A stretch of DNA of 40,664 nucleotides from Oscillospiraceae bacterium (GTDB lineage: Bacteria > Bacillota > Clostridia > Oscillospirales > JAKOTC01), in assembly GCA_035353335.1 (NCBI GenBank), contig DAOPZJ010000022.1, positions 1 to 40,664 of the forward strand. Direction: 5' to 3'. Shown one piece after another: positions 1 through 8,177 of the stretch. Position numbers and translations under genes: made by a program. The stretch's first letter is position 1, and each line of letters starts with the position of its first letter. The notes under the pieces were generated by a model. The model saw nothing but the letters and a program-made list of their open reading frames with translations. It made no database searches and had not been told where the DNA came from.

Positions 1-50
1 CCGACTCTGAACTCGTTGTTTTTAATTTCTTTGATTACGCCGATAACCAT
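1..50 (-). CDS. ald: Alanine dehydrogenase, N-terminal fragment (cut by window edge)
   Basis: The first 16 codons read MVIGVIKEIKNNEFRV, which is the typical start of alanine dehydrogenase (NAD-dependent interconversion of alanine and pyruvate plus ammonia). The ATG is at position 50, with an AGAAGGACT ribosome binding site just upstream. The rest of the gene lies outside the window. It follows an Lrp/AsnC-type regulator on the same strand by only 23 bases, the classical arrangement in which the regulator controls the dehydrogenase. The call rests on a short but very characteristic N-terminus. Confidence 0.8.
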   Translation of the reverse strand, partial: MVIGVIKEIKNNEFRV

Positions 51-73
51 GGGTAGTCCTTCTTTTACACAGG

Positions 74-520
74 TTATTCCGGGTAGACGGATTCGTTGTT
101 TTTACAGGTGGCAAGCACGACGTTGGTATAGGTCTTTCCGACGCCTGCGACGCTTTTGATTTTATTGAGCAGTTTTTCGAGCGTCGAGGGATTGTCGGTC
201 ACGATCTTCAGCACGTAATCATAGTTGCCCGCGATATAGTGGCATTCCAGGATGTCGTTTTCAACCTCGATGAACTTGAGAAAGCTCTCGATAAAACTCG
301 GATTCTCCAAGCTCACGAACATGAATGCAGTCAGTTCTTTGTGAAAGTGCCCTCCGTCGATGATCGCGACGTATCGGCTGATGACGCCGGACGCTTCCAA
401 TTTTTTGATGCGTTCCCCCACAGCAGAAACCGAGAGGTTCACTTTTTGCCCGATCTCGGAAAGAGACGCGCGCGCCTGTTTGCGCAGAACCCTCAGGATT
501 GCGATGTCAATGCCATCCAT
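74..520 (-). CDS. Lrp/AsnC family transcriptional regulator
   Basis: This 148-residue protein has the standard length and layout of the Lrp/AsnC family. An N-terminal winged helix-turn-helix (about residues 5-50, with SLSEIGQKVNLSVSAVGERI) is followed by a RAM ligand-binding domain (about 65-140). The start at 520 has a GGAGGA ribosome binding site six bases upstream. These regulators bind amino acids and form octamers. Because the next gene is alanine dehydrogenase, alanine is the likely effector and the pair is probably co-transcribed. The effector is an inference; the family call is secure. Confidence 0.92.
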   Translation of the reverse strand: MDGIDIAILRVLRKQARASLSEIGQKVNLSVSAVGERIKKLEASGVISRYVAIIDGGHFHKELTAFMFVSLENPSFIESFLKFIEVENDILECHYIAGNYDYVLKIVTDNPSTLEKLLNKIKSVAGVGKTYTNVVLATCKNNESVYPE

Positions 521-699
521 AAAAATCCTCCGGAATTCAATTTCATTTTATGATTTTACAATAATATTTTCAATATGTAAAGGCATGTTCGATATTTTTT
601 GCGGTTTATGGCTTTCATTGAAATATATTTTTCGGTTTTCTTCTCTGATGCGCCGCCGCCCGATAATTTTTTCGGATTTTTAAAATAAAAAAATGAAAT

Positions 700-722
700 G
701 AAAAACGCCCGCCGAAGCGGGC
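700..722 (-). terminator. Rho-independent terminator after the phospholipase-like gene
   Basis: GCCCGC (707-712), a CGAA loop and GCGGGC (717-722) form a perfect 6-bp GC stem. Read on the minus strand it is followed by a T-rich tract. It ends transcripts of the frameshifted gene at 773-1428. The remaining bases between 521 and 772 are AT-rich and show no convincing gene. Confidence 0.8.
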
Positions 723-772
723 AAAGGCGCCCGTCGGAACGGACTCCGGAAGTGTTTCCCATTTATGGTTTT

Positions 773-1428
773 TTAACCGGCCATCGGGCTCTGCGAATAC
801 GCGGGAATGTCGTCCCTTTCGCGGTCATTGCTGCGCAAGATCCCATATAAACCGCTCAAAAGCAATTTGCGGGACTTGACGGTTTTGGTCTCGGGGACGA
901 GCAGCCGGAACACCGAGCCGGTGACTTTCAGGATATAGTCCAAATCGGTGGAGAGCCCCGCTGCGGTCTCGGTATACTGCCGGTGCGCATCGAGAAAAAT
1001 TCTTTCGGCCGAATCGGATTTTCCTTTCGGCAGTGCCGCATCCCGGAAGGGTTGACTGCGAAAACAGTCTGCGAGGTTTTTTTCATAATAGTGGTGGCCT
1101 TTGATTTGCCCGCCGAATCCGGGATTATGCGAATAAGTGAATGCGTCCGAGACGTAGTGCATCAGTTTTCCGAGGCGATAAAAATTCAATATGTTCCGGC
1201 GATGGCTTCGTTTCAGACGCCTGACCAGGCGCAGGATCCGCCCCGGCCGTTCGGATAGTGATGGCCCCGAAACGGCCGGACTTTCAGCGAGCCCTTCAGG
1301 TAGGTCAGACAATTCAGATCCGGTTCGATGCAGCCCCATAAAAACAGTTTTTGATGCCGCCGCTTCGGGCTGTTGTCACAACGGCTGAGCAAATATTCCC
1401 CCAAAAGGATATGACTCTCTTTAAACAT
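773..1428 (-). pseudogene. Zinc-dependent phospholipase C-like protein, frameshifted
   Basis: Two overlapping minus-strand frames together make one protein of about 218 residues. The first frame (from 1428) begins MFKESHILLGEYLLS and contains GCIEPDLN, then runs to GHHYPN. The second frame continues with RPGRILRLVRRL and the motif GKLMHYVSDAFTYSHN. This resembles the zinc-dependent phospholipase C family of Clostridia, where His and Asp residues of such motifs bind zinc. The switch lies between about 1250 and 1255 and fits loss of one base. The frame sequence after the break is still well conserved, so the event is recent or is a sequencing error. The real substrate is unknown. Confidence 0.65.
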
Positions 1429-1634
1429 TCGTTTATCTCCTTTATGTAAATTGCCCGGGCATAGCTCTGATCGGTTTCACCCCCGGAGCGCGCTCTGTCG
1501 GACGCCGGTATACTATATCATAAAAATAAGGACTTTCAAAACGAAAACAAGCCGAATTGCCACAAAAGCCAGTAAAATCCGGTTTTTTTTTATTCCATTT
1601 TTGAGATATTTGCCCAATTACAGGTTCAGATTTA

Positions 1635-1662
1635 CAAAGAAAAAGCCCGCGCTTCGGCGGGC
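1635..1662 (-). terminator. Terminator of the two-component operon
   Basis: GCCCGC (1645-1650) and GCGGGC (1657-1662) pair around GCTTCG. On the minus strand the stem is followed by CTTTTTCTTTG. It lies 31 bases downstream of the histidine kinase stop codon. The rest of 1429-1634 is AT-rich spacer without a visible gene. Confidence 0.8.
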
Positions 1663-1692
1663 AATTTTATGATTTTTATTCTATCCGGCTGC

Positions 1693-3084
1693 TCATTCCT
1701 CTTTTTGTAATTCAGCCGGCAGGCGCATTGCAAATACCGCGCCGTTTGTTTCGTTCTGCGCCGTGATGCTCCCGCCCATGAGTTCGAGCGCTTTTTTGGC
1801 GATGGCGAGCCCGAGGCCGAATTTACCGCCCTTGCCCTTGTAAAACCGATCGAAGATATGCGGCAGGTCGGCGGGCGCAATGCCCTCCCCGTCATCCGAG
1901 ATCCGAATCGTTGCGGTGCCGTCCTGACAGGAAAGCCCGATCGCCACGGTCTTTTTTGCGTATCGCAGACAGTTGGACAAAACATTGTCGATCGCTTTCG
2001 CGAACAGGTTTTCGTCGGCAAACGCAGCGACGCCCGGGATCGCTTTCAGCGAAATCTCCTTCTGTTCTTTCAGCGCAAGTCCGTTCAGCCGGTAGACGCA
2101 CTCCGAGAGCGCCTCACCGAGATCGATTTTGAGAAACGCTTTGTCGTAGAGGTTGTTGTCGATTTTCGAAAGCGTGATCAATTCTTCGACCAACGCCGTC
2201 AGACGGATACTCTCGGTTTTAATGATCGCGGCGGCCTGAACGGGATCACTCACAATGCCCTTTTCAATCGCTTCGGAGTAGCCCTGAATCGACATCAGCG
2301 GCGTCCGAAGCTCGTGCGAGGCGTTTTGCAGAAACAGTTTCTGGGCCTCATCGGCGGCTTTGAGCCGCGCGGACATCTCGTTGATCCCGACGGTCAGCGC
2401 CCGTGTCTCAACCGAAGTGTGATCCTCGGGCGCCGTGACGAAATTCCCGTTTCCGATTTCTTTGACGGCTGCCGCCGTCTTTTGAATCGGCCGGCTGAGA
2501 TCGCGTGCCGATTTTGCCGAAAACAAAAACTCCGCCGCAAGCGTGACCAGCATGATTGCGGCCAGGATGAGATTGATGGCCCCCGTCACCCGGTTGCCGC
2601 CGGTCATCTCCGTGACAAAGACGACGCGAAGCTCACCCACCGGAATATCAAAGGTCTTGCCCGCGATAAACAGCGGGCCGTTTTTGGTGATAATCCGTTT
2701 AATCCCGCCGGGATTGTTCGAAAAATCATACTTTTGAACGGCTTTCCCGAGCGCTCCTTCAAAAGCGCTTTTCGCATCTGCCGGAAAGATGATTTGATAA
2801 GCATCGTCCAAAATATAAAATTCGGTGCTGCCGGAAAGCCGCGCCGCGGTCAAGGCCGCGCTGAGTCCGGAGAGCGCGGCCGTGCCGCTCTGCCCGACCA
2901 CATAATTCATCAGTTGTTTTTCCACCAAAACATTCATCGTGGAATAGGTGCTTTTCAATTCGTCCCTCGAGGTTTTGACAAAATAAAACCGCATGACGAC
3001 GTTGAATAACACCAGGATCACCGCGAGCCCGATCGCGGCGGGGACCATATAAGCCGAGATCAGCTTTGAGCGGATCGTCTTCAT
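1693..3084 (-). CDS. Membrane sensor histidine kinase
   Basis: This 463-residue kinase has two membrane helices (about 11-33 and 168-190) around an extracytoplasmic sensor loop. A HAMP-like linker follows (about 190-245), then the dimerisation and phosphoacceptor domain with His257 in SHELRTPLMS, and an ATP-binding domain with the N box (Asn367/Asn371), DDGEGI (397-402) and GLGLAIAK (423-430). All catalytic boxes look intact. Its start overlaps the end of the response regulator gene by four bases (ATGA), so the two are translationally coupled. The stimulus is unknown. Two small exported proteins encoded divergently are plausible targets or signal partners. Confidence 0.93.
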   Translation of the reverse strand: MKTIRSKLISAYMVPAAIGLAVILVLFNVVMRFYFVKTSRDELKSTYSTMNVLVEKQLMNYVVGQSGTAALSGLSAALTAARLSGSTEFYILDDAYQIIFPADAKSAFEGALGKAVQKYDFSNNPGGIKRIITKNGPLFIAGKTFDIPVGELRVVFVTEMTGGNRVTGAINLILAAIMLVTLAAEFLFSAKSARDLSRPIQKTAAAVKEIGNGNFVTAPEDHTSVETRALTVGINEMSARLKAADEAQKLFLQNASHELRTPLMSIQGYSEAIEKGIVSDPVQAAAIIKTESIRLTALVEELITLSKIDNNLYDKAFLKIDLGEALSECVYRLNGLALKEQKEISLKAIPGVAAFADENLFAKAIDNVLSNCLRYAKKTVAIGLSCQDGTATIRISDDGEGIAPADLPHIFDRFYKGKGGKFGLGLAIAKKALELMGGSITAQNETNGAVFAMRLPAELQKEE

Positions 3085-3773
3085 TTTTCACCCTCTTCAA
3101 GTTCCAGCTTGAACCCATAACCCCAGACAGAGGTGATGCGCACCCTGCTGTCTTTCAGCTTTTTGCGCAGCCGCTTGATCACATCGTCGGTCGCCCGCGT
3201 ATCGACTTCGGTCTCGAACCGCCAGACGTTTTTGAGCAGTTCCTCTCTGGGCACCGCCCGCCCGCTGTTTTGAATCAAATAACCGATTAACAGATATTCC
3301 GTCGGCGTCAGTTCGAGTTTAACCCCGTTGACCGACGCCGTGCGCTCGTTTTGATTGACGCTGATATCCCCGTATTTTAACACGGGTTCCCCGGCCGGCT
3401 CTTTGCCGCTCTGCGTCCTGCGGAAGATCGCATGGGCCCGCGCGACCAGTTCGACCGGCGAAAACGGTTTCACGAGATAATCGTCGCTGCCGATCGTGAT
3501 GCCCGTGATCCGGTCGACCTCGCTGTCGCGGGCCGAGACAATGATGATCGGCACATTGTTTTCGGCGCGGATTTTGCCGCAGACGGCAAGGCCGTCGGTT
3601 CCCGGCATCATGATGTCGAGAATCAGCATATCGGCGGGTTTTTTTAAAAACGCTTGCAAAAGCGCATCCCCGTTTTCGAACACTTCGGTTTCAAAACCGT
3701 CGTTTTTCAAAAATCCGGCGATCAGGTCCCTGATGTTTTGATCGTCGTCCGCGATATAAATCAGCTTTGACAT
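3081..3773 (-). CDS. OmpR/PhoB-family response regulator
   Basis: The 230-residue protein has an N-terminal receiver domain with the acidic pair Asp10/Asp11, the phosphorylation site Asp53 in LILDIMMPG, and a lysine in DDYLVKPF. A C-terminal winged-helix DNA-binding domain starts near residue 130. It is the first gene of a two-gene operon with the downstream histidine kinase. Its start has a GGAGGGAAGG ribosome binding site. A pair of direct repeats spaced by 11 bases, the geometry OmpR-type dimers bind, lies 72-91 bases upstream of the start, which suggests autoregulation. Confidence 0.93.
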   Translation of the reverse strand: MSKLIYIADDDQNIRDLIAGFLKNDGFETEVFENGDALLQAFLKKPADMLILDIMMPGTDGLAVCGKIRAENNVPIIIVSARDSEVDRITGITIGSDDYLVKPFSPVELVARAHAIFRRTQSGKEPAGEPVLKYGDISVNQNERTASVNGVKLELTPTEYLLIGYLIQNSGRAVPREELLKNVWRFETEVDTRATDDVIKRLRKKLKDSRVRITSVWGYGFKLELEEGEK

Positions 3774-3844
3774 GTAACCTTCCCTCCGCTCTGCCCGGTT
3801 GCCCTCATATTAACATAATTCTATAAACAATGAAACAATTGCCG

Positions 3845-3864
3845 CAGTTTTGCCTCAGTTTTGC
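3845..3864. promoter_or_regulatory. Direct repeat, candidate OmpR-type operator
   Basis: CAGTTTTGC occurs at 3845-3853 and again at 3856-3864, so the repeat period is 11 bases. It lies in the divergent spacer between the response regulator gene and the lipoprotein gene at 3963. Tandem half-sites with about one helical turn spacing are typical for OmpR/PhoB-family dimers. Binding is inferred, not shown. Confidence 0.5.
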
Positions 3865-3962
3865 GGTTGTTTTTCCTTGCTTTTCGGTCTAAAATAAAAG
3901 CACGGAAGCCGAAAATCCGGTTCCGGGTTCTCCTGAAAGAAAATTTGAACGGCGGTGGTTGA

Positions 3963-4349
3963 TTGAGACCGAAAAAAGCGATTTTTGCCGTATTCATCAT
4001 ACTGCTGCTTCTGCTTACCGGATGCCGCAGATTCGGACGGACCGATTCCTCCCGGCCAACGGGAATTGTAATGGCCCCCGAAACACAGCAAACCCAAACC
4101 GATGATTCAATATCGACGCCGGCTTCTTCCCGGCGTTCGGGAGTTTCCGCGGCTTCAACAACACCACAGAACGAAACCGACACAACGTCATCAGCCGCCG
4201 TCAGTCAAACCGTGACTTCGCCTCAAACCCAATCGGTTGATCCGAAAGAGGTCAATGAGACGCTTGACGAAATTTTGAGCGAACTCACGGGTCTTGATTC
4301 CCTTTATACGCAGATGGACGGCGTCTCCGAGTCGGATTTTAATAATTGA
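3963..4349 (+). CDS. Small Ser/Thr-rich lipoprotein, unknown function
   Basis: A TTG codon at 3963 starts a 128-residue protein with a lysine-containing N-terminus, a strongly hydrophobic stretch and a lipobox LLTGC, with the lipidated cysteine near residue 21. The mature part is rich in Thr, Ser, Gln and Pro and looks disordered, apart from a short acidic C-terminal helix. No ATG lies closer to the signal peptide, so TTG is the best start. The ribosome binding site (GGCGGTGG) is modest. It is followed after 14 bases by another exported helical protein and faces the two-component operon across a shared regulatory spacer. No family is recognised. Confidence 0.65.
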   Translation: MRPKKAIFAVFIILLLLLTGCRRFGRTDSSRPTGIVMAPETQQTQTDDSISTPASSRRSGVSAASTTPQNETDTTSSAAVSQTVTSPQTQSVDPKEVNETLDEILSELTGLDSLYTQMDGVSESDFNN

Positions 4350-4363
4350 AAGGAGATAACCCC

Positions 4364-4900
4364 ATGAAAAAACGCATTTTCACCATTGTCCTGATCGCCT
4401 CACTGGCATTGGGACTGTCATTCTCCGCATTCGGGATGCCCGTGCTCGCCTCCTCCGCACCGACGAGCAGTCAGACCGCCTCCGCCCCGTCACGGTTTTT
4501 CACCCCGGCGCAGTGGGCCGAGATTATCCGGCTCAACGGCGAGATTCTGAAAAACCAGGCGTCGCTTTTTACGCTCAAAGCTCAAAACATCAATTTGGCC
4601 GGCGAGCTCAAAATCCTGCTCAAAGATTTCAAAGCAAGCGGCAAAACATTGAGCCCGGAGGATTTGGCGGCACTCAAAGCCCTTAAAACCGAGCTTGCGT
4701 CCACACGCGAGCAGCTTAAGACCTCGGTCGGCGAAATCCATACGCTGATGGCCTCCTATAAGCAATTGCGTAAAAACAGAGATTACGCCGCCGTCATCGC
4801 AGTTCTGAATCAAATTCTCACCGTGCAGCAAAACCGCATCGCCGTATGCACCCAAATCAATGCAGTCACGCAGCAGATGATCGACCTTCTGAAAGGCTAA
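4364..4900 (+). CDS. Secreted helical protein, unknown function
   Basis: The ATG at 4364 is preceded by AAAGGAGAT with ideal spacing; an in-frame TTG at 4346 is rejected. The product is about 178 residues. A signal peptide (MKKRIFTIVLIASLALG...) ends near residue 30. The rest is almost entirely amphipathic helix with many Leu, Gln and Lys, likely a coiled-coil bundle (about residues 50-178). It resembles in general style the small exported helical proteins often placed beside two-component systems, but no named family can be assigned. It is co-directional with the preceding lipoprotein gene and ends at a strong terminator. Confidence 0.7.
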   Translation: MKKRIFTIVLIASLALGLSFSAFGMPVLASSAPTSSQTASAPSRFFTPAQWAEIIRLNGEILKNQASLFTLKAQNINLAGELKILLKDFKASGKTLSPEDLAALKALKTELASTREQLKTSVGEIHTLMASYKQLRKNRDYAAVIAVLNQILTVQQNRIAVCTQINAVTQQMIDLLKG

Positions 4901-4925
4901 AAAGCAACTCTTAGCGCTGTTTTTT

Positions 4926-4970
4926 AACAACCTCCCGCAGTTGAAAAGATGGGCGGGAGGTTGTTTTTTT
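4926..4970 (+). terminator. Strong Rho-independent terminator
   Basis: AACAACCTCCCGC (4927-4939 approximately) pairs with GCGGGAGGTTGTT (4953-4965), followed by a run of T. It closes the two-gene unit starting at 3963. Confidence 0.92.
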
Positions 4971-5018
4971 TACTTTTTATTTGCGCATCCGTTTTTTTAT
5001 GTCCAAAAGAAAAAGTGT

Positions 5019-5047
5019 TTGAAACTGATTGATGAATATGTTATAGT
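5019..5047 (+). promoter_or_regulatory. Sigma-A-type promoter
   Basis: TTGAAA (5019-5024), a 17-base spacer and TATAGT (5042-5047) precede the lipoprotein gene at 5122. Just downstream, at 5075-5086, is the 12-mer TGCCTCAGTTTT, which also occurs at 3851-3862 inside the candidate OmpR operator. Confidence 0.65.
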
Positions 5048-5121
5048 TTTATTGCGATTTCCTGATCAATGTACTGCCTCAGTTTTATGCTCCATTCTTA
5101 AAATTTAAAGGAGAAAAAATC

Positions 5122-5577
5122 ATGAAAAAGATCATCGCCTGTTTGCTCTGCGTTTTAACGCTGGCCCTGTTTGCGGGGTGCGGTCTGTTCGGCGGGCCTG
5201 ATATCGCGGATGAAGGGGAAACCGATGTCAGCGAATACTTACCCGGTCAGGATGAAACCGAAATTCCCCAAACGGTTCTTGACGCAATCGCATTCCTTGA
5301 AAATATGTTTTCCTCATCGGGTTACCGCTGTGAATACATCGGAGAAGACCTGCTGAAAGTGAGCGCGGACGGCACCTATTATATCAATGTAAACGAAGAC
5401 GCCGAAGACACCGACGAGGCCTTTTATGCCCTTCGGCTTTATACCGACGCGGCCGGCGACGCCGACGCGGATGCTGAGGGCACCATCGACAGATACTATG
5501 TCCAAAAAAGCACCGGCGCCATCTTTTTGCTGAATTCCGATACCGGCACCCTGGAACAAATGACGTTGGGCGGCTGA
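5122..5577 (+). CDS. Acidic lipoprotein, unknown function
   Basis: This 151-residue protein starts with a lipoprotein signal peptide ending in LFAGC (cysteine 20). The start has an AAAGGAG ribosome binding site. The mature part is strongly acidic, with Asp/Glu-rich stretches and an alternating Ala-Asp segment near residue 115. A compact alpha/beta region with several Tyr residues may form a small surface domain. It is followed after 29 bases by a DUF3592 membrane protein gene and may be co-transcribed with it. No conserved family is recognised. Confidence 0.7.
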   Translation: MKKIIACLLCVLTLALFAGCGLFGGPDIADEGETDVSEYLPGQDETEIPQTVLDAIAFLENMFSSSGYRCEYIGEDLLKVSADGTYYINVNEDAEDTDEAFYALRLYTDAAGDADADAEGTIDRYYVQKSTGAIFLLNSDTGTLEQMTLGG

Positions 5578-5606
5578 TTCCGTTCCGGTTATATAAAAAG
5601 TGAACT

Positions 5607-6029
5607 ATGAATGACGCTGTCATCTTCGCTCTCGTCGGTCTGACTGTAATGGTTTTGGGCATCCTGCTCTTTAAAAGAGAGAAACGCCTGTTCAAAGACT
5701 CCGTCGAAACGACCGCTGCGGTGACGGCTTATCACGAATATCAGGATAAAACCGCCGTTGACGAAGCCGCGCGGCGCCTGAGCATGTACACTATGGCCGT
5801 TCGTTACCGCCTGCCGGACGGCACATGGATTGAAGCCTCCGAGCAAAAAGGCTCGAACGTGAAAAAATATCCCGAGGGCCGGAAGATACGGATCCGATAC
5901 AGCCGCGAAAACCCCGCTCTGTTTGTCGTCAAAGGGGACCGCTCCCGAAACGCCGTCATGATCGGTATGATCATTGTCGGCGCACTGATGACCGTTATCG
6001 GCGGCTGTATGTTTTTTTCATCTATGTAA
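5607..6029 (+). CDS. DUF3592-like membrane protein
   Basis: The 140-residue product has one membrane helix at each end (about 5-22 and 113-137) and a beta-rich domain between them. The pattern TAAVTAYHEY...AVRYRLPDGTWIEA...PEGRKIRIRYSRENP is typical of DUF3592 proteins, whose function is unknown. The start lies 29 bases after the lipoprotein gene, with a weak ribosome binding site (AAAAGTGA). It is followed by a long hairpin. Confidence 0.7.
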   Translation: MNDAVIFALVGLTVMVLGILLFKREKRLFKDSVETTAAVTAYHEYQDKTAVDEAARRLSMYTMAVRYRLPDGTWIEASEQKGSNVKKYPEGRKIRIRYSRENPALFVVKGDRSRNAVMIGMIIVGALMTVIGGCMFFSSM

Positions 6030-6047
6030 AATGATAAACAAAAGCAA

Positions 6048-6090
6048 GATAAACGCGCCTCTTTCCGGTTGAAGAGGCGCGTTGTTTATC
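6048..6090 (+). terminator. Hairpin, probable terminator
   Basis: AACGCGCCTCTT (6052-6062) pairs with AAGAGGCGCGTT (6071-6082). The outer bases GATAAA and TTTATC extend the stem with a small bulge. No strong T run follows, so it may act mainly as a convergent-gene barrier between 6029 and 6137. Confidence 0.55.
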
Positions 6091-6136
6091 ATTTGGAACG
6101 AAGGCGATCAAAGCTCGCCCCTGAGCGAACCATAAG

Positions 6137-6496
6137 TTATTTCTGCTCCACAAGCTGGATGGAATATCCGTCGGGGTCGGGGACGAAAAAGAACCGAACT
6201 CTCGGGTTCGGAGCCATCGGCCCGGCCACCGGATGTCCTTTTTCTTTCAAAGCGCCGACCAGTTGATCCAACCCGTCGATCTCCAACCCGATCGAGACGC
6301 CTGCGCCCGGATTTTCATATATCTTGCCGGGCTCGTAAATCAATTCGATTTTCGGCTGATCTTTTTCTCCGAGCATGACGATCTGATGGTCCGGGCTGCC
6401 GAACCGCGCAGCGATTTCCATCCCGAGCTCTTCGGTGTAAAACTTCACGCTCTTCTCCAAATCTTTTACTCTGATCGTGACCCAATCCAATTTCAT
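6137..6496 (-). CDS. VOC (glyoxalase/dioxygenase) superfamily protein
   Basis: This 119-residue protein has the paired beta-alpha-beta-beta-beta modules of the vicinal oxygen chelate fold. It begins MKLDWVTIRVKDLEKSVKFY and ends with the typical FFFVPDPDGYSIQLVEQ. Members include glyoxalase I, bleomycin-binding proteins and dioxygenases. Candidate metal ligands are few (the first-strand position is Asp/Trp rather than the usual His, while Glu near the C-terminus is kept), so the activity cannot be named. The start has a GGAAGGGTG ribosome binding site. It stands next to a nitroreductase gene on the same strand. Confidence 0.85.
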   Translation of the reverse strand: MKLDWVTIRVKDLEKSVKFYTEELGMEIAARFGSPDHQIVMLGEKDQPKIELIYEPGKIYENPGAGVSIGLEIDGLDQLVGALKEKGHPVAGPMAPNPRVRFFFVPDPDGYSIQLVEQK

Positions 6497-6575
6497 GAAA
6501 AATTTACACCCTTCCGTTAAAACAATATTATAAAGAATATTATACGCTTTTTTCGCTTTCGTTCAAATGCTCCTT

Positions 6576-7130
6576 TTATTCGATAAATTGAATTTTGGAC
6601 AGATCGGGCTGATGGGGCTTTCCTTCCTTGACCGCGTACCCGGCCAAAACCGAAAGCCCGAATTCGAATCCGTCCGGAAACTTCAATTTCTGCCTGAAGC
6701 GCTCTCCGTTCGGGCCTTTCAGGGGGATGGACGGCGAGGCTGCGATGACGCTGCCGAGCCCCAAAGACGCGGCGGCCAGCGCGATGTTTTCGCTGACGAT
6801 CCCGATGTCGGTCTCCCTGTTATTTTCGGGCTGTTTTAAAATCAAAAACATGCAGGGGGCGTTGTAAAACAGTTTTCCGCCCCGTTTCAAGATCAAATCA
6901 TAATAAGCGCTGTCCCCGCCGCTTTTTAAGACGTCCATGCCCTCGGCGTCGAGTTCGTCCACCGGCGCCTTATTGTTAACGACGATGATCCGCCACGGCT
7001 GGCGGTTCATCCCGCTCGGCGACTGAACCGCGGCGAGCGCAATCGCCTCCAGCTTTTCCCGCTCGGGCATCCTGCCGTCATAATTCCGGCACGAATACCG
7101 CCCGGCAATCACCCGTAATGTCTCGTTCAT
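6576..7130 (-). CDS. Nitroreductase family FMN-dependent oxidoreductase
   Basis: The 184-residue protein has the nitroreductase layout. The N-terminal FMN phosphate-binding segment RYSCRNYDGR (about 11-20) is followed by QSPSGMNRQPWRIIVV (about 36-51) and the C-terminal LGLGSVIAASP and FGLSVLAGYA. It probably binds FMN as a dimer and reduces nitro- or quinone-type compounds with NAD(P)H; the physiological substrate is unknown. The start has a GGAGAGGAGAT ribosome binding site. The gene is not obviously linked to its neighbours beyond sharing a strand with the VOC gene 80 bases downstream. Confidence 0.9.
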   Translation of the reverse strand: MNETLRVIAGRYSCRNYDGRMPEREKLEAIALAAVQSPSGMNRQPWRIIVVNNKAPVDELDAEGMDVLKSGGDSAYYDLILKRGGKLFYNAPCMFLILKQPENNRETDIGIVSENIALAAASLGLGSVIAASPSIPLKGPNGERFRQKLKFPDGFEFGLSVLAGYAVKEGKPHQPDLSKIQFIE

Positions 7131-7249
7131 TTCTTCGCTATATCTCCTCTCCGAAAAATCACAATACCTTAATTATACCCTTTTATTTTTCCAATACAAG
7201 GGACTGCCGCCGAGATATCCATTCATCAGCTCTTATAAACCGCCGAAGG

Positions 7250-7278
7250 TTGTTTAGCCGTAAGTTTTATGATATAAT
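7250..7278 (+). promoter_or_regulatory. Sigma-A-type promoter
   Basis: TTGTTT (7250-7255), a 17-base spacer and a perfect TATAAT (7273-7278) lie 31 bases upstream of the lipoprotein gene start at 7310. Confidence 0.8.
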
Positions 7279-7309
7279 CTGCCTATAACCGCTGAGAGGA
7301 AAGGAAAAC

Positions 7310-7768
7310 ATGAAACGCTTATTGAGCATTGTTGCACTGTTTTTATTTTTATCCATATTATCCGGATGTACAACCGATAAAGCAATCGCAAAGGGATACA
7401 TAGAAAAATATGAATATTTTGACCCTGACGGCATTCAGGATTTTACGGATTATTGCAAATATATCTATCAAGAAGATGCCGATGATACTTTCAAAAAATC
7501 AACGCTGTACCGAGAGATGAGTCAGGAGGACGTTTCGCGAATCGCCGGATATTTTGACAACTTTGCCGGATGGGCCAAAGCCGCGGAGCATTTGCAGGGA
7601 AAATATGATTTCGACCCTTCCCTTATTTCGGCCGGTGATTATTATGATATTCAAACAAAAGAGGGAACCCCCGTCGGAGACAGTGCTTACGGAATGTACG
7701 ATGATTACTCGGTTTACTATTACGATACAGAAACCCACACTTTATTCTATATTCATAATAACATTTAG
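7310..7768 (+). CDS. AT-rich lipoprotein, unknown function
   Basis: This 152-residue protein begins with a lipoprotein signal peptide and lipobox ILSGC (cysteine about residue 20), with an AGAGGAAAGG ribosome binding site. The mature protein is rich in Tyr and Asp and ends in short strands with DDYSVYYYDTETHTLFYI. No family is recognised. The base composition is more AT-rich than in the flanking genes, and a decayed coding stretch follows at once, so the locus may have been acquired and be degrading. Confidence 0.65.
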   Translation: MKRLLSIVALFLFLSILSGCTTDKAIAKGYIEKYEYFDPDGIQDFTDYCKYIYQEDADDTFKKSTLYREMSQEDVSRIAGYFDNFAGWAKAAEHLQGKYDFDPSLISAGDYYDIQTKEGTPVGDSAYGMYDDYSVYYYDTETHTLFYIHNNI

Positions 7769-7770
7769 TC

Positions 7771-8105
7771 GAATTTTTAATAAAGACGGTCGTCTCATCC
7801 CAATCAAACATCAATGACGGAAAATATACGGAGCTTATTGATATGGTTACTTCTGTGCGTATCGTTGAAAATATACCGGATGGTTTTATTAAACTTGATG
7901 AAGCAATGAAAAAACAAAAAAACGGTCTGACATATTCATCTTTTGAAAAAGAATTTTATTTTATGGATATCAATGATAATTTATATTCGGTACACTTACT
8001 TACGATAAAGATTTCATCGTTGTGTATGAGGACGAATACTATGTCAATGAAAAAAAGTTTTTAGAAATTGTTGCTGCAGCAGATACCGTCGCCGGGAAAA
8101 AATGA
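7771..8105 (+). pseudogene. Remnant of an unknown AT-rich gene, frameshifted
   Basis: Coding-like sequence begins without a start codon. One frame reads DGKYTELIDMVTSVRIVENI and continues to DINDNLYSV near 7992. The reading then moves to another frame around 7993-8000, giving LTYDKDFIVVYEDEYYVNEK and ending ...ADTVAGKK with a stop at 8105. The smooth continuation across frames and the lack of an N-terminus suggest a truncated and frameshifted gene. An ATG at 7843 could start only a short piece. No family is recognised. Confidence 0.5.
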
Positions 8106-8144
8106 TCGGTTTCCGTTATCGGAAAAGGTCAGTCGAAAGTTACG

Positions 8145-8177
8145 GAAGGATGGTGCCGACGGCACCATCCTTCTTTT
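8145..8177 (+). terminator. Strong terminator
   Basis: GAAGGATGGTGCC pairs perfectly with GGCACCATCCTTC around a GAC loop, followed by TTTTG. It marks the end of the transcription unit starting at 7310. Confidence 0.9.

Noticed and set aside
1858..3009. Long plus-strand ORF opposite the histidine kinase
   Set aside because: It is a shadow of a clear kinase gene, arising from high GC codon use; its sequence is Arg/Asp/Gln-rich without any fold pattern.
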